A model generated the notes under the pieces. The model searched no databases and had not been told where the DNA came from. It saw only the letters and a list, made by a program, of their open reading frames with translations. A stretch of 64,000 bases of DNA, from positions 3,788,001 to 3,852,000 of the forward strand of contig OV121092.1 in assembly GCA_921293015.1 (NCBI GenBank), written 5' to 3'. The stretch comes from Phorcus lineatus (Eukaryota; Mollusca; Gastropoda; Trochida; Trochidae). Positions 63,833 through 64,000 of this stretch are shown in pieces (within the stretch, counting starts at the first letter, position 1; each line of letters opens with the position of its first letter). The position numbers and the translations under genes are program-made.

Positions 63833-64000
63833 AATTAGTAAGGTATTTTCTAAACATAACATTGACAGATTATCTGAATCTTAGTAGTAACAGAAAAAGA
63901 TTGGGTAAATAAATTGTAATCGGTAATGTGAGATTTCTGTTTGAGTTTTGTAACTAGCCAACATCAAGTGCTACACGTCAAGTCGTCCAGATTAGTAAAA
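63833..64000. other. Non-coding end of window
   Basis: Nothing recognised. Confidence 0.4.

Overview
This is eukaryotic, strongly AT-rich, gene-poor DNA with no prokaryotic gene structure, no operons and no long open reading frame. Short exons, splice signals, tRNA-derived SINEs, Tc1/mariner, hAT-like and Penelope-like remnants point to a lophotrochozoan. A SINE-type tail at 37.49-37.54 kb (a 'ggctgaaatattgcc' block, then 'gttaaac', then an 'actcactca' run) resembles repeats I associate with marine gastropods. Gastropod mollusc is therefore my best guess, from recall and not from a search.

Recognisable host coding sequence is minimal. The only convincing exon is on the minus strand at about 7.98-8.19 kb. 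It encodes the first part of the extracellular hormone-receptor domain of a class B (secretin-family) GPCR and ends in a GTAAGT donor. Two composite sites on the same strand, near 31.71 and 63.81 kb, have a pyrimidine tract plus CAG directly joined to GTAAGT, the layout of recursive splice sites. The simplest reading is that most of the window right of 8.2 kb is one very long intron of this receptor gene, perhaps spliced in steps.

From about 13.5 to 52.4 kb the DNA is an old segmental tandem array. In order the blocks are X1 (13.5-18.2), Y1 (19.46-22.5), Y2 (22.5-27.0), a foldback insertion (28.16-31.53), Z2 (32.7-36.1), X2 (36.3-40.1), Y3 (45.05-48.5) and Z3 (48.8-52.4). Each Z block holds a short plus-strand ORF that starts with a signal-peptide-like segment and ends at a GT, a possible first exon of a small secreted protein.

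The most unusual object is the 3.4-kb foldback element at 28.16-31.53 kb. Its inverted ends are made of palindromic ACAATCT motifs followed by long arrays of a 63-bp repeat (about 16 copies left, about 13 right, in opposite orientation) around a roughly 1.1-kb core with no recognisable gene.

Other mobile elements are a 168-bp foldback MITE (6.85 kb), three copies of one SINE family (12.0, 47.3, 56.8 kb), a degenerate mariner transposase (42.5-43.2 kb, minus), a hAT-like MITE with an exact 8-bp target duplication (50.5 kb), a complete but disabled Tc1 element (53.0-54.5 kb), a Penelope-like reverse transcriptase fragment (54.8-55.2 kb) and an internally deleted second Tc1-type transposase (59.3-59.8 kb, minus). 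The right end (59.9-63.8 kb) shows nothing I recognise. All coordinates of duplicated blocks are by-eye alignments and approximate.
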